Of a DNA stretch of 6,796 nucleotides, positions 1-6,325 are shown piece by piece. The stretch comes from Gammaproteobacteria bacterium (GTDB taxonomy: Bacteria > Pseudomonadota > Gammaproteobacteria > Pseudomonadales > Azotimanducaceae), in NCBI GenBank assembly GCA_009839405.1, contig VXPR01000554.1, positions 1 to 6,796 of the forward strand, written 5' to 3'. How positions within the stretch are numbered: the first letter of the stretch is position 1; each line of letters opens with the position of its first letter. A program made the position numbers and the translations under genes. The notes below the pieces were generated by a model. It saw only the letters and a program-made list of their open reading frames with translations. It was not told the origin of the DNA and did not search any database.

Positions 1-28
1 GACGGGCGACCACAAGGGTCGCCCCTAC
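1..28 (-). repeat. GTAGGGG hairpin element, copy 1
   Basis: Read on the minus strand this is GTAGGGG, a variable 5-nt arm CGACC, loop CTTGT, complementary arm GGTCG, then CCCGTC. The stem is a perfect 8 bp (4-11 with 17-24) around a 5-nt loop. It touches the window edge and may continue beyond it. It shares the outer GTAGGGG/CCC frame and the CTTGT loop with the copies at 72-96, 173-200 and 234-263. Confidence 0.8.
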
Positions 29-71
29 GAGGCCCGTGCCGAGTCCGTCGGTGCGATTCGACGCATTCCTC

Positions 72-96
72 GTAGGGGACGGGCTTGTCCCGTCCC
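72..96 (+). repeat. GTAGGGG hairpin element, copy 2 (inverted)
   Basis: The plus strand reads GTAGGGG, arm ACGGG, loop CTTGT, arm CCCGT, then CCC. The stem is a perfect 8 bp (76-83 with 89-96). All five variable arm bases differ from copy 1, yet all five pairs are kept, so the pairing rather than the arm sequence is conserved. It is opposite in orientation to the other three copies. CATTC lies just to its left at 64-68, as it does beside copies 3 and 4. Confidence 0.8.
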
Positions 97-98
97 GG

Positions 99-116
99 CG
101 CGCCCTACCGGGCGCG
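99..116. repeat. Perfect palindrome, 7-bp stem
   Basis: CGCGCCC (99-105) and GGGCGCG (110-116) are exact reverse complements around a 4-nt TACC loop. It begins three bases after hairpin copy 2. No T-run follows on either strand, so it does not look like a standard intrinsic terminator. Confidence 0.55.
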
Positions 117-122
117 TTGACA

Positions 123-138
123 GTTCGCTTGCGCGAAC
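123..138. repeat. Perfect palindrome, 6-bp stem
   Basis: GTTCGC (123-128) and GCGAAC (133-138) pair perfectly around a TTGC loop. It is unrelated in sequence to the GTAGGGG elements around it. It is short enough to occur by chance in GC-rich DNA. Confidence 0.4.
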
Positions 139-165
139 GGCTGTGCTTCGACCAACTCCTCGGTT

Positions 166-200
166 CATTCAAGACGGGCGGGGACAAGCGCCGCCCCTAC
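166..200 (-). repeat. GTAGGGG hairpin element, copy 3, with flank
   Basis: The element core is 173-200. On the minus strand it reads GTAGGGG, arm CGGCG, loop CTTGT, arm CCCCG, CCCGTC. Seven of eight stem positions pair, with one G-G mismatch. Its left part and flank, the 19-nt CATTCAAGACGGGCGGGGA at 166-184, recurs exactly at 227-245. That points to recent duplication or insertion into similar sites. Confidence 0.75.
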
Positions 201-226
201 GCGTCCCGTGGCCGAATTCGTCGAAG

Positions 227-263
227 CATTCAAGACGGGCGGGGATGAGCCGCGCGCCCCTAC
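227..263 (-). repeat. GTAGGGG hairpin element, copy 4, overlapping a gene end
   Basis: The core is 234-263. On the minus strand it reads GTAGGGG, a longer arm CGCGCGG, loop CTCAT, arm CCCCG, CCCGTC. It is the most diverged copy, with an imperfect inner stem. Its GTAGGGG end lies inside the 3' end of the leftward gene at 260-691 and supplies that gene's TAG stop codon. On that strand the hairpin follows the stop at once and is followed by TCTT, so it could act as a weak terminator. No long T-run is present. Confidence 0.7.
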
Positions 264-691
264 GGGGCATTGGGCGCTTGCCCTATGCCTTCGAGCAGCG
301 CCTTGCGGCGGTCGTTCGCTGTCACCACCGAACTTGCTGCGACATCGACGCCGCAGGCGAGGTCGTAGAGTTCGTCGGTGTTTCGTGCCACGGAGCGGTC
401 GAGGCTCTCCACGAGATCGACGCAGGCACCGAACTCGGTGCAGCAGCCGGTGTACTCGAGGTCGTAGCCGGCGTCCGACCACAGGGCTGCCCCTGGAATC
501 GTGCGCTGGCATTGCCGAAAGCCCTTCAAGCATTCAAGCCGCACGGCAAATGCCGCCTGCCGTGGGGTCAGGTTGCGATTGAGACGGACGTTGCCGGCGT
601 CGGAGTCGGCAGCCACCTGGCCGTCGGCATTGGCCACTGGCGCCCCCGTGGCGATGACGAGAGCGGCTGCGAGAAGCGCGAAACGATGCAT
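260..691 (-). CDS. Small secreted six-cysteine protein, function unknown
   Basis: A 143-residue protein I do not recognise. Residues 1-22 form a clear Sec signal peptide: a positive start (MHR), a hydrophobic core around 4-15, and an ANA cleavage site before DG. The mature part is about 120 residues with cysteines at 54, 61, 83, 84, 90 and 113. The even number fits three disulfides in the periplasm or outside the cell. There is no lipobox and no later membrane span, so it should be soluble. The ATG at 691 is chosen because AAGGGG lies 6-7 nt upstream and it places the signal peptide at the N-terminus. An in-frame ATG at 724 would add 11 polar residues ahead of it. It is the last of three leftward genes, 80 nt after the preceding stop, so it may be co-transcribed or have its own promoter. 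Its last sense codon and stop lie in hairpin copy 4. Confidence 0.75.
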   Translation of the reverse strand: MHRFALLAAALVIATGAPVANADGQVAADSDAGNVRLNRNLTPRQAAFAVRLECLKGFRQCQRTIPGAALWSDAGYDLEYTGCCTEFGACVDLVESLDRSVARNTDELYDLACGVDVAASSVVTANDRRKALLEGIGQAPNAP

Positions 692-697
692 GGTGTT

Positions 698-703
698 CCC
701 CTT
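698..703 (-). promoter_or_regulatory. Ribosome binding site of the six-cysteine protein gene
   Basis: The minus strand reads AAGGGG followed by AACACC and the ATG at 691. This purine-rich match and its spacing favour the start at 691 over the upstream in-frame ATG at 724, which has GAGG directly abutting it. Confidence 0.55.
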
Positions 704-771
704 GGTTTGCTCGGTGCGGCGCATCCTCGCCGACCTCGTCTGAACCGGGGATGAACGGGAACGCCCTCTGC

Positions 772-2985
772 CTACCCGCGACTCTTAGGGCGGGAGGGCG
801 TACCGCCCTCCGTCGCGCCCGCGAGCAAGTGACACGTCGGCAAATCCCGTTCGCGCAGGATTGCATCGAAGGCATCGCCTGGACTCGCCTGGCCTCTGCC
901 CGCCCGCTGAGCCAATGCCAATGCCACCTGCATGATTTCGTTGAAGGCCCGTGTGGGTTTGGTTCTGCCCGGTTCGTCCGAGCGGGGCGTGGTGTCGACG
1001 TGATCGGCAACATCCCGAGCGAAGTCGTCAACATCGGCGCCCATTGACCGAACCGCGTCGGCAACATCGCCTTCGCTGAGGAGGGCGGCGGTGAGGTGCT
1101 CGGTGGTCAGGAACTCGTGGTGGCTTGCCTTGGCGCTCGCGAAGGCTCTTTGGACGACCGCTTCCAACTGCGGGTCGAGCACGGAAGCGCCCGGCGCGGC
1201 GGGCCCTGCCAGGCTCGTCGGGATGCCGTGGCTGACGTAGTTGACGAAGTCCTGCTGCCGGATGCCTTGCTTCGCCAATAGCTTCTGGGCGTGGCAGTCC
1301 TCGCCCATGAGACCGGCGAGTAGCGAGCCGGGGTTCATGTCCTCGCGGCCCAGCGCTGGGATGAAGTCGGCGCGGTAGGTGGCGCTGCAGAAGGGCTCGG
1401 AGACCTGCGTCTCTCCGACGAAGGTGGTCGTGGGAAGCGCTTCGAGCAGTGCGTCAAGTTCGGGGTGAAGTGCTTCGATGTCGCATCCCACCGATTGCAG
1501 CACGTGGTTCGATATGGGATCGTCGATCAGTGCTTCGAGTAGATGTTCGGTAGTGAAGTGTTGGTGGCCCCGCTCCTTTGCTTGGGTGAAGGCGGCGCCG
1601 AGCATGGAGGCGACCGGTTCGGGGAATCCGTCGAAGAGTTCTGCGAGCTGCGGCGCAGAGAATGAGTCCGGGTAGCGGGCCAGTCCGCGCTCGAACGATA
1701 GCCTTGTGCCGAAGGCCAGCGCCGATGGCAGTGTGTTCGGCAACTCCCACGCCACATGCGCGCTCAAGGTTGGCCAATCGCCAAAGCCGTGTTCGCGGGC
1801 GACCACGCGCCTCACGGCCGCCTGTTCTATTTTCGCCGCCGGCGCATGGCGCCTGATCCGTGCCGAGGCGTTCTCATCGCCATCCCGAGCCGCAAGAAGC
1901 AAGGCATGAGCACGCCAGTTCAATGTCTCGACGCCGTCGTCTCCGGCGAGCGGCGTTAGGCGAGTGTCTGAACTGGGCGTGTCGTAGCGAACGGACAGTT
2001 TGGCAGTGCCACCCTTGTCGCGGTCGAAGTTCACGACCTGAAGTTCCCAATAGCGGTGCCCCAGCGACTCGAGGGCCTGCTGATTAATGTTGGCAGCGAT
2101 GGTCAGGGTCTCGCCAGCTTCGGAATCTACCCTGGTCCAATGCAGCCGACCGGTGCCGCCATCGCCGTTGAACAGGAGCATCATGGCATCGGAACCGGTG
2201 TGTTCCAGGGTTGCCGTGAACGCGGTTGGCTGCTCGAAGCGAAAGTGGAAGGTCCGCATGTTGTCGTCGTTGCTTCCCTCCCACCGAGACAGCTCGAAAC
2301 GGACTGTTCCGGGCGGGTGCATTTGTCGGTTTACGACGATGGGAGCAAGGGGTTCGACTGGACGAGTTGCCAGCGCAAAGGCCACGCGCCGGATCAGCTG
2401 CCGATACTCGATCGAGAACTCGTCCGGATGGGCATGAACGCCGGCGTAAACCACGCTGGCTTGACGCATCACGACGGCGCATTCTTTGAGTTTGGAGAGG
2501 GTGACGATGTAGTCGATGTCAGGTCGAAACTCGGTGAGTCTCGTCGGGCCGAAATGGAGCATTGGCGTTAGGTCGTTGAACTCCGCCAGTGGCGTTTCGT
2601 ATCGCTTCTTGAAGGCGTGGAACGGTAGGTTGGGGGCTTGACTGCCAAGAAGCTCACTGCTCGTCGAAGTCATGCGGTGGTCGTTGCCACTGCTCATGCC
2701 CGTGACGGTCTCCAATGCACCGACCTGCCGGCGCAGCCAATCGGCGGTCGTTGACATGGCGATGATTCTGCGGTTGCTCAAGCGGGCGATCTGGTGGTCC
2801 GACGGTCGTGCGTCGAAGCGGCGACCGAGGGCAAGCACCAGCACGTCTGTTCGCGAGTCGAGTGCGGCCTCGAGGCTGCTGGCGACTCCGACGGTGGCTT
2901 GGGACCCCTCACGCAGAAGTCGGGCGAACCCCTCTGCCCATCCGGGAATGACCTCGTCCGAGAAAACCGTGAACGTCGCGGCCAC
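772..2985 (-). CDS. ThuA-like / beta-sandwich / double ClpA N-domain protein without ATPase
   Basis: A 737-residue multidomain protein. Residues 1-215 resemble a ThuA/class I amidotransferase-like Rossmann domain (TDVLVLALG near 46-54, RIIAMS near 73-78, HAHPDEFS..YRQL near 184-197); this match is by pattern only. Residues 222-336 look like a beta-sandwich resembling pre-peptidase C-terminal domains. Residues 355-411 are a helical segment with AREHGFGDWPTLSAHV, a motif seen before ankyrin or glyoxalase-like domains. Residues 455-588 and 603-726 are two Clp N-terminal domains of two repeats each. The first has QHFTTEHLLEAL and ends in LLAKQGIRQQDFVNYVSHG, very close to ClpA. The second has HEFLTTEHLTAALL. 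No Walker A or B motif or AAA+ module exists, and there is no signal peptide, so it is probably cytoplasmic. Clp N-domains bind adaptors and substrates, so an adaptor or decoy role is inferred. The start is a GTG without a clear Shine-Dalgarno, 27 nt after the transporter stop. ATG at 2757 is an alternative but would lose the first strands. Confidence 0.8.
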   Translation of the reverse strand: MAATFTVFSDEVIPGWAEGFARLLREGSQATVGVASSLEAALDSRTDVLVLALGRRFDARPSDHQIARLSNRRIIAMSTTADWLRRQVGALETVTGMSSGNDHRMTSTSSELLGSQAPNLPFHAFKKRYETPLAEFNDLTPMLHFGPTRLTEFRPDIDYIVTLSKLKECAVVMRQASVVYAGVHAHPDEFSIEYRQLIRRVAFALATRPVEPLAPIVVNRQMHPPGTVRFELSRWEGSNDDNMRTFHFRFEQPTAFTATLEHTGSDAMMLLFNGDGGTGRLHWTRVDSEAGETLTIAANINQQALESLGHRYWELQVVNFDRDKGGTAKLSVRYDTPSSDTRLTPLAGDDGVETLNWRAHALLLAARDGDENASARIRRHAPAAKIEQAAVRRVVAREHGFGDWPTLSAHVAWELPNTLPSALAFGTRLSFERGLARYPDSFSAPQLAELFDGFPEPVASMLGAAFTQAKERGHQHFTTEHLLEALIDDPISNHVLQSVGCDIEALHPELDALLEALPTTTFVGETQVSEPFCSATYRADFIPALGREDMNPGSLLAGLMGEDCHAQKLLAKQGIRQQDFVNYVSHGIPTSLAGPAAPGASVLDPQLEAVVQRAFASAKASHHEFLTTEHLTAALLSEGDVADAVRSMGADVDDFARDVADHVDTTPRSDEPGRTKPTRAFNEIMQVALALAQRAGRGQASPGDAFDAILRERDLPTCHLLAGATEGGTPSRPKSRG
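793..811. repeat. Perfect palindrome inside the 3' end of the Clp-N gene
   Basis: GGAGGGCG (793-800) and CGCCCTCC (804-811) are exact reverse complements around TAC. On the minus strand it encodes the stretch around EGGTPS near residues 726-731, just past the last Clp repeat, leaving a basic low-complexity tail ending KSRG. A further GAACGCCCTC at 759-768, just beyond the stop, is an inverted partner of one arm. It looks like a small palindromic insertion, distinct from the GTAGGGG family. Confidence 0.6.
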
Positions 2986-3012
2986 TGGCAGTGATTGCGT
3001 TTTCGGCTTTGC

Positions 3013-6000
3013 TCACTGCGTCGCTTGGCGAGACGCGGTGGCTTCGCGCCAGAAGGTGACTGCGGCGCGTTTCAGGTTGTCGAAATGGACAAACAGGAGT
3101 GGGGTTAGGAGCAGGGTGATCAGTGTGGCGAAGGTCAGTCCACCGATGATGGCGCGGGCCATGGGCATGTAGGACTCGCCGGTGCCGCCGATGCGGACAT
3201 CGCCGACGGCGAGCGGGATAAGCCCGGCGACCGTGGTGGCGGCCGTCATCAGGATGGGGCGCAGGCGGTCGCGGCCGGCGCGGACGATGGCTTCTTCGCG
3301 GGGGGTGCCGTCGCGCATGAGCTGGAACGTTCGGTTCAGAAGCACGATGCCGTTGTTCACGACGATGCCGGCGAGAAGCACCATGCCGATCATGGCCATC
3401 ATGGTCAGCGGCGTGCCGGTGACCCAGAGAAACAGCATCACGCCGACGGCGGAGTAGGCGATGGAAAAGAGCACCGCCGAGGGGAACAGAACCGACTCGA
3501 ACAGCGCCGCCATCAGCATGTACACCAAGAGGATGGCGGCGGCGATCATGATGAGCATGTCGCGGAACTGCTCGGCCTCGAAGTCGAAGTCGCGGCCCAT
3601 CTCCCAGCGGTAGCCGGCGGGCATCTCGAAGCCCTCGAGCAACGCTTCAACCTCGGCGCGGGCAGCGGCCGGCGTGATGTCCTTGAGGGAGAACTCGACG
3701 GTCACGTTGGTTTCGCGGTTTTCCCGGCGGATGCTGCGAAGGGACGGCTGGAACTCCACGTCCGCCAGCGCCTCTAGCGCCACGGTGTCGCCGTCTGGGA
3801 GAAAGATGGGCAGGCGCATCAGGTCCTGGATGCGGATGTCGTCGCGGTCCTCGATTTCAAGGTGGATGTCGTCCACCCAACTGCCGTGGTCCAGCCCGCG
3901 CCGCATCTGCACCCCGCCCAAGGCCACCGACACGCTGCGGGCGAGGTTCTGCGCCGTCACGCCAAGCTGGCCGGCCTGCTCCGGCTTGACGCGCAGGACG
4001 AGGTCCTGTCGGCTGGACTCGGATTGCGTATGTACATTCGTGAAGTTGGGGACGGTTTCGAAAATCTCGATCATTTCTTCGGAGATATCCATCAATCGCG
4101 CGGTGGAGTCGCCGATCAGGCGCACGCCGATGCCGCCGTCGCCGTCGCGATAGTCGCGACCGCGCCTGTTCGAGCGGAAGTAGAAATTGACGTTGGGCAC
4201 ATCCGGCATCATCTCCAGGATCCGGTCTTGCACCACCGACGCGGCGTACTTGCCGTCCTCGCGCATGGTCATGAAGATGTTGCCGCGGTCGTAGTCGAAG
4301 GTGGTGGAGACATCGCCGATGCCGAGTTCCTCGCGGGCGCCGAGAATGGATGCCTCCACTTCGTCGACGATGCCCTCCATGCGTTCCAGGGCCATCGTGC
4401 CGCGCACCCAGAAGCGAAGTTCCAGCGAGCCGGAGTCGCTTTGGGGGTTCATGTTCACGTCCAGTTGGCGATAGGCAAACCAGCCAGCACTCGCTACCAA
4501 TGCGGCCACCAGAAGTGCCGAATAGCGGTGCTTCAGAGTGAACAGAACCACTTTGCCGTACACGACAGACAAGCGGTCGAAGACGCGGTGACGAGGCTCC
4601 CGCCTGCCCTCCGGCAGCCGTGCCAGCAGGGCCGGAATCAACGTGGTGGCGATCAAGAGCGATGCGGCGATTGAGGTGCAGAGCGGAATGGCGACGTTGG
4701 CGAGCGCGGTGGTGGATTCCACGGTGTTGAGGAACACCGTGGGAGCGAACACGACGATGGTGGTGAGGGTGCCGGCGGTGATGGCCGTGCCCACCTCCGT
4801 GACGCCTCGGTCGGCGGCCTCAAAGGGGCTCAGCCCGTGTTCGCGGCGCTTGAGGGCTATCGACTCGGACACCACGACGGAGTTGTCCACCAACAGCCCC
4901 ACCGCGAGCATCAGCCCCACCAGCGAAAGCACGTTCAGTGTGAGGCCGGCGAAATACATCGCGCCCATGGTGGCGACGAGCGCCAGCGGCACAGTGGCGG
5001 CGATGAGCAGCGAAGGGATGAAGCGCCGGATGAAAGCGAACAGGACAATCGCCGACAGCACGCCGCCGATGATGCCGTTCTGGATCAGGTTGTCGAGTGC
5101 GCGGATGACGGATTCCGCATTGTTGCCGACGGTGAGGAACGTGGCGCCGGCAAGTTCTGGGTGCTCGGCTGCGGCGCCCGCTGCCTCCTCCACCGCCTCG
5201 GCCACCGCTACCAGGTTGGCTTCGGGCTTCTTGTACACCGACAGGCCCAATGCGTCCTCGCCGTTCAGCCGGCGTTGGTCGGACTCGTCGAGGGGAGCGT
5301 AGGTGACTTCCGCCACATCGCCGATGGTGAGGTCGGGACTGAGCGGCAGGTCGCGGATGTCCTGGATCTCGGTGAACTTGCCGAGGGGACGAAGCTGGGT
5401 TTCGATGCGCGCCTGATCGATGTGGCCAGCGGAGAGGTGGAAGTTCTCGGCCTCGAGCCGCCGCTCTACATCGAGCACGTCGAGGCCATGCGCCTCTAGG
5501 CGGCCGGGATTCAACGCCACCCGGACATAGCGTTGCTCGCCGCCAAAGATGCGCACGGAGTTGACGCCGGGCACGCGTTCGAGCACTTGCCGAACTCGGG
5601 CGTCGAGCAATCGCCAGGCATCGAGCCAGCCGAGTTCGGCGGCGGAGATGACACACGACAGGATGGGCTCCGACTCGTCGTTGCGATTGCGGATGTTGAA
5701 GTGGCGAATGTCGTCCGGCAGTCGGTGGCGGATGCTCTCGACGAGCTCCTTCGCCTCGATGCCTTTGGTGGCGATGTCCTGATCGTCGTCGAGCGCGATC
5801 GATACCCACACGTAGTCCGAACGCGTGTGCGAGAACATCCGATCGATGCCGCCAAGAGTGGAGAGGATTTCCTCCACGGGCCGGGTGACGTTGCGCTCGA
5901 TCTCCTGGGGCGAGGAGGACTGATACGGAACGCCAACCCCCACGTAGGGCTTCTCTTCGTCCGGATACTCCTCCACCGACATCCGTGCCCCGGCAAAGGC

Positions 6001-6087
6001 ACCGACGATCACCATGGCAACAAAGCCCATCGCCACCGTGACGGGGCGCCGAATGGCCGCGCGAGAGATGATCATGGCCGAGAGCAT
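3013..6087 (-). CDS. RND-superfamily efflux transporter, inner-membrane subunit
   Basis: A 1024-residue proton-driven RND pump of the AcrB-like type and usual length. Numbered from the ATG at 6087: TM1 about 12-35 after the typical IISRAAIRRPV start; first porter loop about 36-335 (SVEEYPDEEKPYVGVGVPY; NVTRPVEEIL); TM2-TM6 about 336-489; TM7 about 521-540; second porter loop about 542-839; TM8-TM12 about 842-1002; then a short cytoplasmic tail. TM4 reads GLLVDNSVVV, so one of the AcrB Asp407/Asp408 pair is Asn (D401, N402). TM10 reads GIVVNNGIVLL, with Asn911 where AcrB has Lys940. RLRPILMT in TM11 is kept. The DN/NN pattern occurs in other HAE-1-like pumps. The substrate cannot be told. No adaptor or outer-membrane channel gene lies beside it, and it is first in its transcription unit. 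Start alternatives are GTG at 6120 and ATG at 6075; none has a strong Shine-Dalgarno. There is no frameshift. Confidence 0.93.
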   Translation of the reverse strand: MLSAMIISRAAIRRPVTVAMGFVAMVIVGAFAGARMSVEEYPDEEKPYVGVGVPYQSSSPQEIERNVTRPVEEILSTLGGIDRMFSHTRSDYVWVSIALDDDQDIATKGIEAKELVESIRHRLPDDIRHFNIRNRNDESEPILSCVISAAELGWLDAWRLLDARVRQVLERVPGVNSVRIFGGEQRYVRVALNPGRLEAHGLDVLDVERRLEAENFHLSAGHIDQARIETQLRPLGKFTEIQDIRDLPLSPDLTIGDVAEVTYAPLDESDQRRLNGEDALGLSVYKKPEANLVAVAEAVEEAAGAAAEHPELAGATFLTVGNNAESVIRALDNLIQNGIIGGVLSAIVLFAFIRRFIPSLLIAATVPLALVATMGAMYFAGLTLNVLSLVGLMLAVGLLVDNSVVVSESIALKRREHGLSPFEAADRGVTEVGTAITAGTLTTIVVFAPTVFLNTVESTTALANVAIPLCTSIAASLLIATTLIPALLARLPEGRREPRHRVFDRLSVVYGKVVLFTLKHRYSALLVAALVASAGWFAYRQLDVNMNPQSDSGSLELRFWVRGTMALERMEGIVDEVEASILGAREELGIGDVSTTFDYDRGNIFMTMREDGKYAASVVQDRILEMMPDVPNVNFYFRSNRRGRDYRDGDGGIGVRLIGDSTARLMDISEEMIEIFETVPNFTNVHTQSESSRQDLVLRVKPEQAGQLGVTAQNLARSVSVALGGVQMRRGLDHGSWVDDIHLEIEDRDDIRIQDLMRLPIFLPDGDTVALEALADVEFQPSLRSIRRENRETNVTVEFSLKDITPAAARAEVEALLEGFEMPAGYRWEMGRDFDFEAEQFRDMLIMIAAAILLVYMLMAALFESVLFPSAVLFSIAYSAVGVMLFLWVTGTPLTMMAMIGMVLLAGIVVNNGIVLLNRTFQLMRDGTPREEAIVRAGRDRLRPILMTAATTVAGLIPLAVGDVRIGGTGESYMPMARAIIGGLTFATLITLLLTPLLFVHFDNLKRAAVTFWREATASRQATQ

Positions 6088-6243
6088 ACCTGTTTGCGCC
6101 GCGACCCTTTTCGACGCCACCGACGTTACCGTCGCGGCTGGCGTTTCCTGCGAAGGCGGGAGCGGGGGCCGCCGCCTGCATGTGGGACAATACCCGTGGG
6201 CTTAGGGAGCGAACAGTGACGCCACCCCACATCCACCCAAGCG

Positions 6244-6261
6244 CCGCGCTTGATGGCGCGG
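6244..6261. repeat. Short inverted repeat, possible operator
   Basis: CCGCGC (6244-6249) and GCGCGG (6256-6261) are perfect reverse complements around TTGATG, within the divergent promoter region about 65 nt before the PhyH start. The size and placement would suit a dimeric regulator. In GC-rich DNA a 6-bp arm is weak evidence. Confidence 0.25.
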
Positions 6262-6311
6262 GATTCGCGGCGATTCGCATTCGGTGCCGGCGGGCACACA
6301 TGGGCAAGTCC

Positions 6312-6316
6312 AAGGA
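6312..6316 (+). promoter_or_regulatory. Ribosome binding site of the PhyH-family gene
   Basis: AAGGA, a good Shine-Dalgarno match, ends 9 nt before the ATG at 6326 and decides this start. Confidence 0.65.
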
Positions 6317-6325
6317 AAGTGGCCG

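Larger units (their letters stand above)
1..259. other. Gene-free repeat-rich region
   Basis: No convincing coding sequence is visible here. The stretch is dominated by four copies of a short GTAGGGG hairpin element (listed separately) and two unrelated perfect palindromes at 99-116 and 123-138. Open frames crossing it consist largely of repeat sequence and lack a ribosome binding site or recognisable protein character. It lies downstream of the leftward gene ending at 260, so it is the 3' flank of the minus-strand gene cluster. Confidence 0.7.
6088..6325. promoter_or_regulatory. Divergent intergenic region between RND and PhyH genes
   Basis: These 238 bases separate two divergent gene starts, so promoters for both must lie here or close by. 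I see no convincing -35/-10 pair. The only AT-richer spot is GGGACAATACC near 6184-6194; its minus strand holds TATTGT, which matches four of six -10 positions but has no good -35. A perfect 6-bp inverted repeat CCGCGC/GCGCGG lies at 6244-6261. GATTCGC occurs twice between 6263 and 6280. The region is also long enough for the RND gene to start upstream of 6087. Confidence 0.5.

Noticed and set aside
36..248. Plus-strand open frame of 70 codons
   Set aside because: It is made largely of hairpin-repeat sequence, with no ribosome binding site.
1..263. CRISPR array
   Set aside because: The four repeats are in mixed orientation, unequally spaced, internally variable and without spacer-like regularity. 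They are interspersed hairpins.
143..754. Plus-strand open frame of 203 codons
   Set aside because: It begins in the repeats and is antisense to the signal-peptide protein, which has a better start and ribosome binding site.
3862..4674. Plus-strand open frame of 270 codons opposite the RND gene
   Set aside because: It is antisense to a well-conserved transporter, rich in histidine and alanine, and has no recognisable domain.
6184..6194. Possible -10 box (TATTGT on the minus strand, GACAAT on the plus strand)
   Set aside because: It matches the -10 consensus only partly and neither strand has an acceptable -35 at the right distance, so it is not called as a promoter.
4820..6313. Long minus-strand open frame of 497 codons overlapping the RND gene
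   Set aside because: It lies in another frame over the RND 5' half. Its translation is arginine/proline-rich with no domain pattern, while the RND frame is unmistakable. It is a by-product of high GC at third positions.
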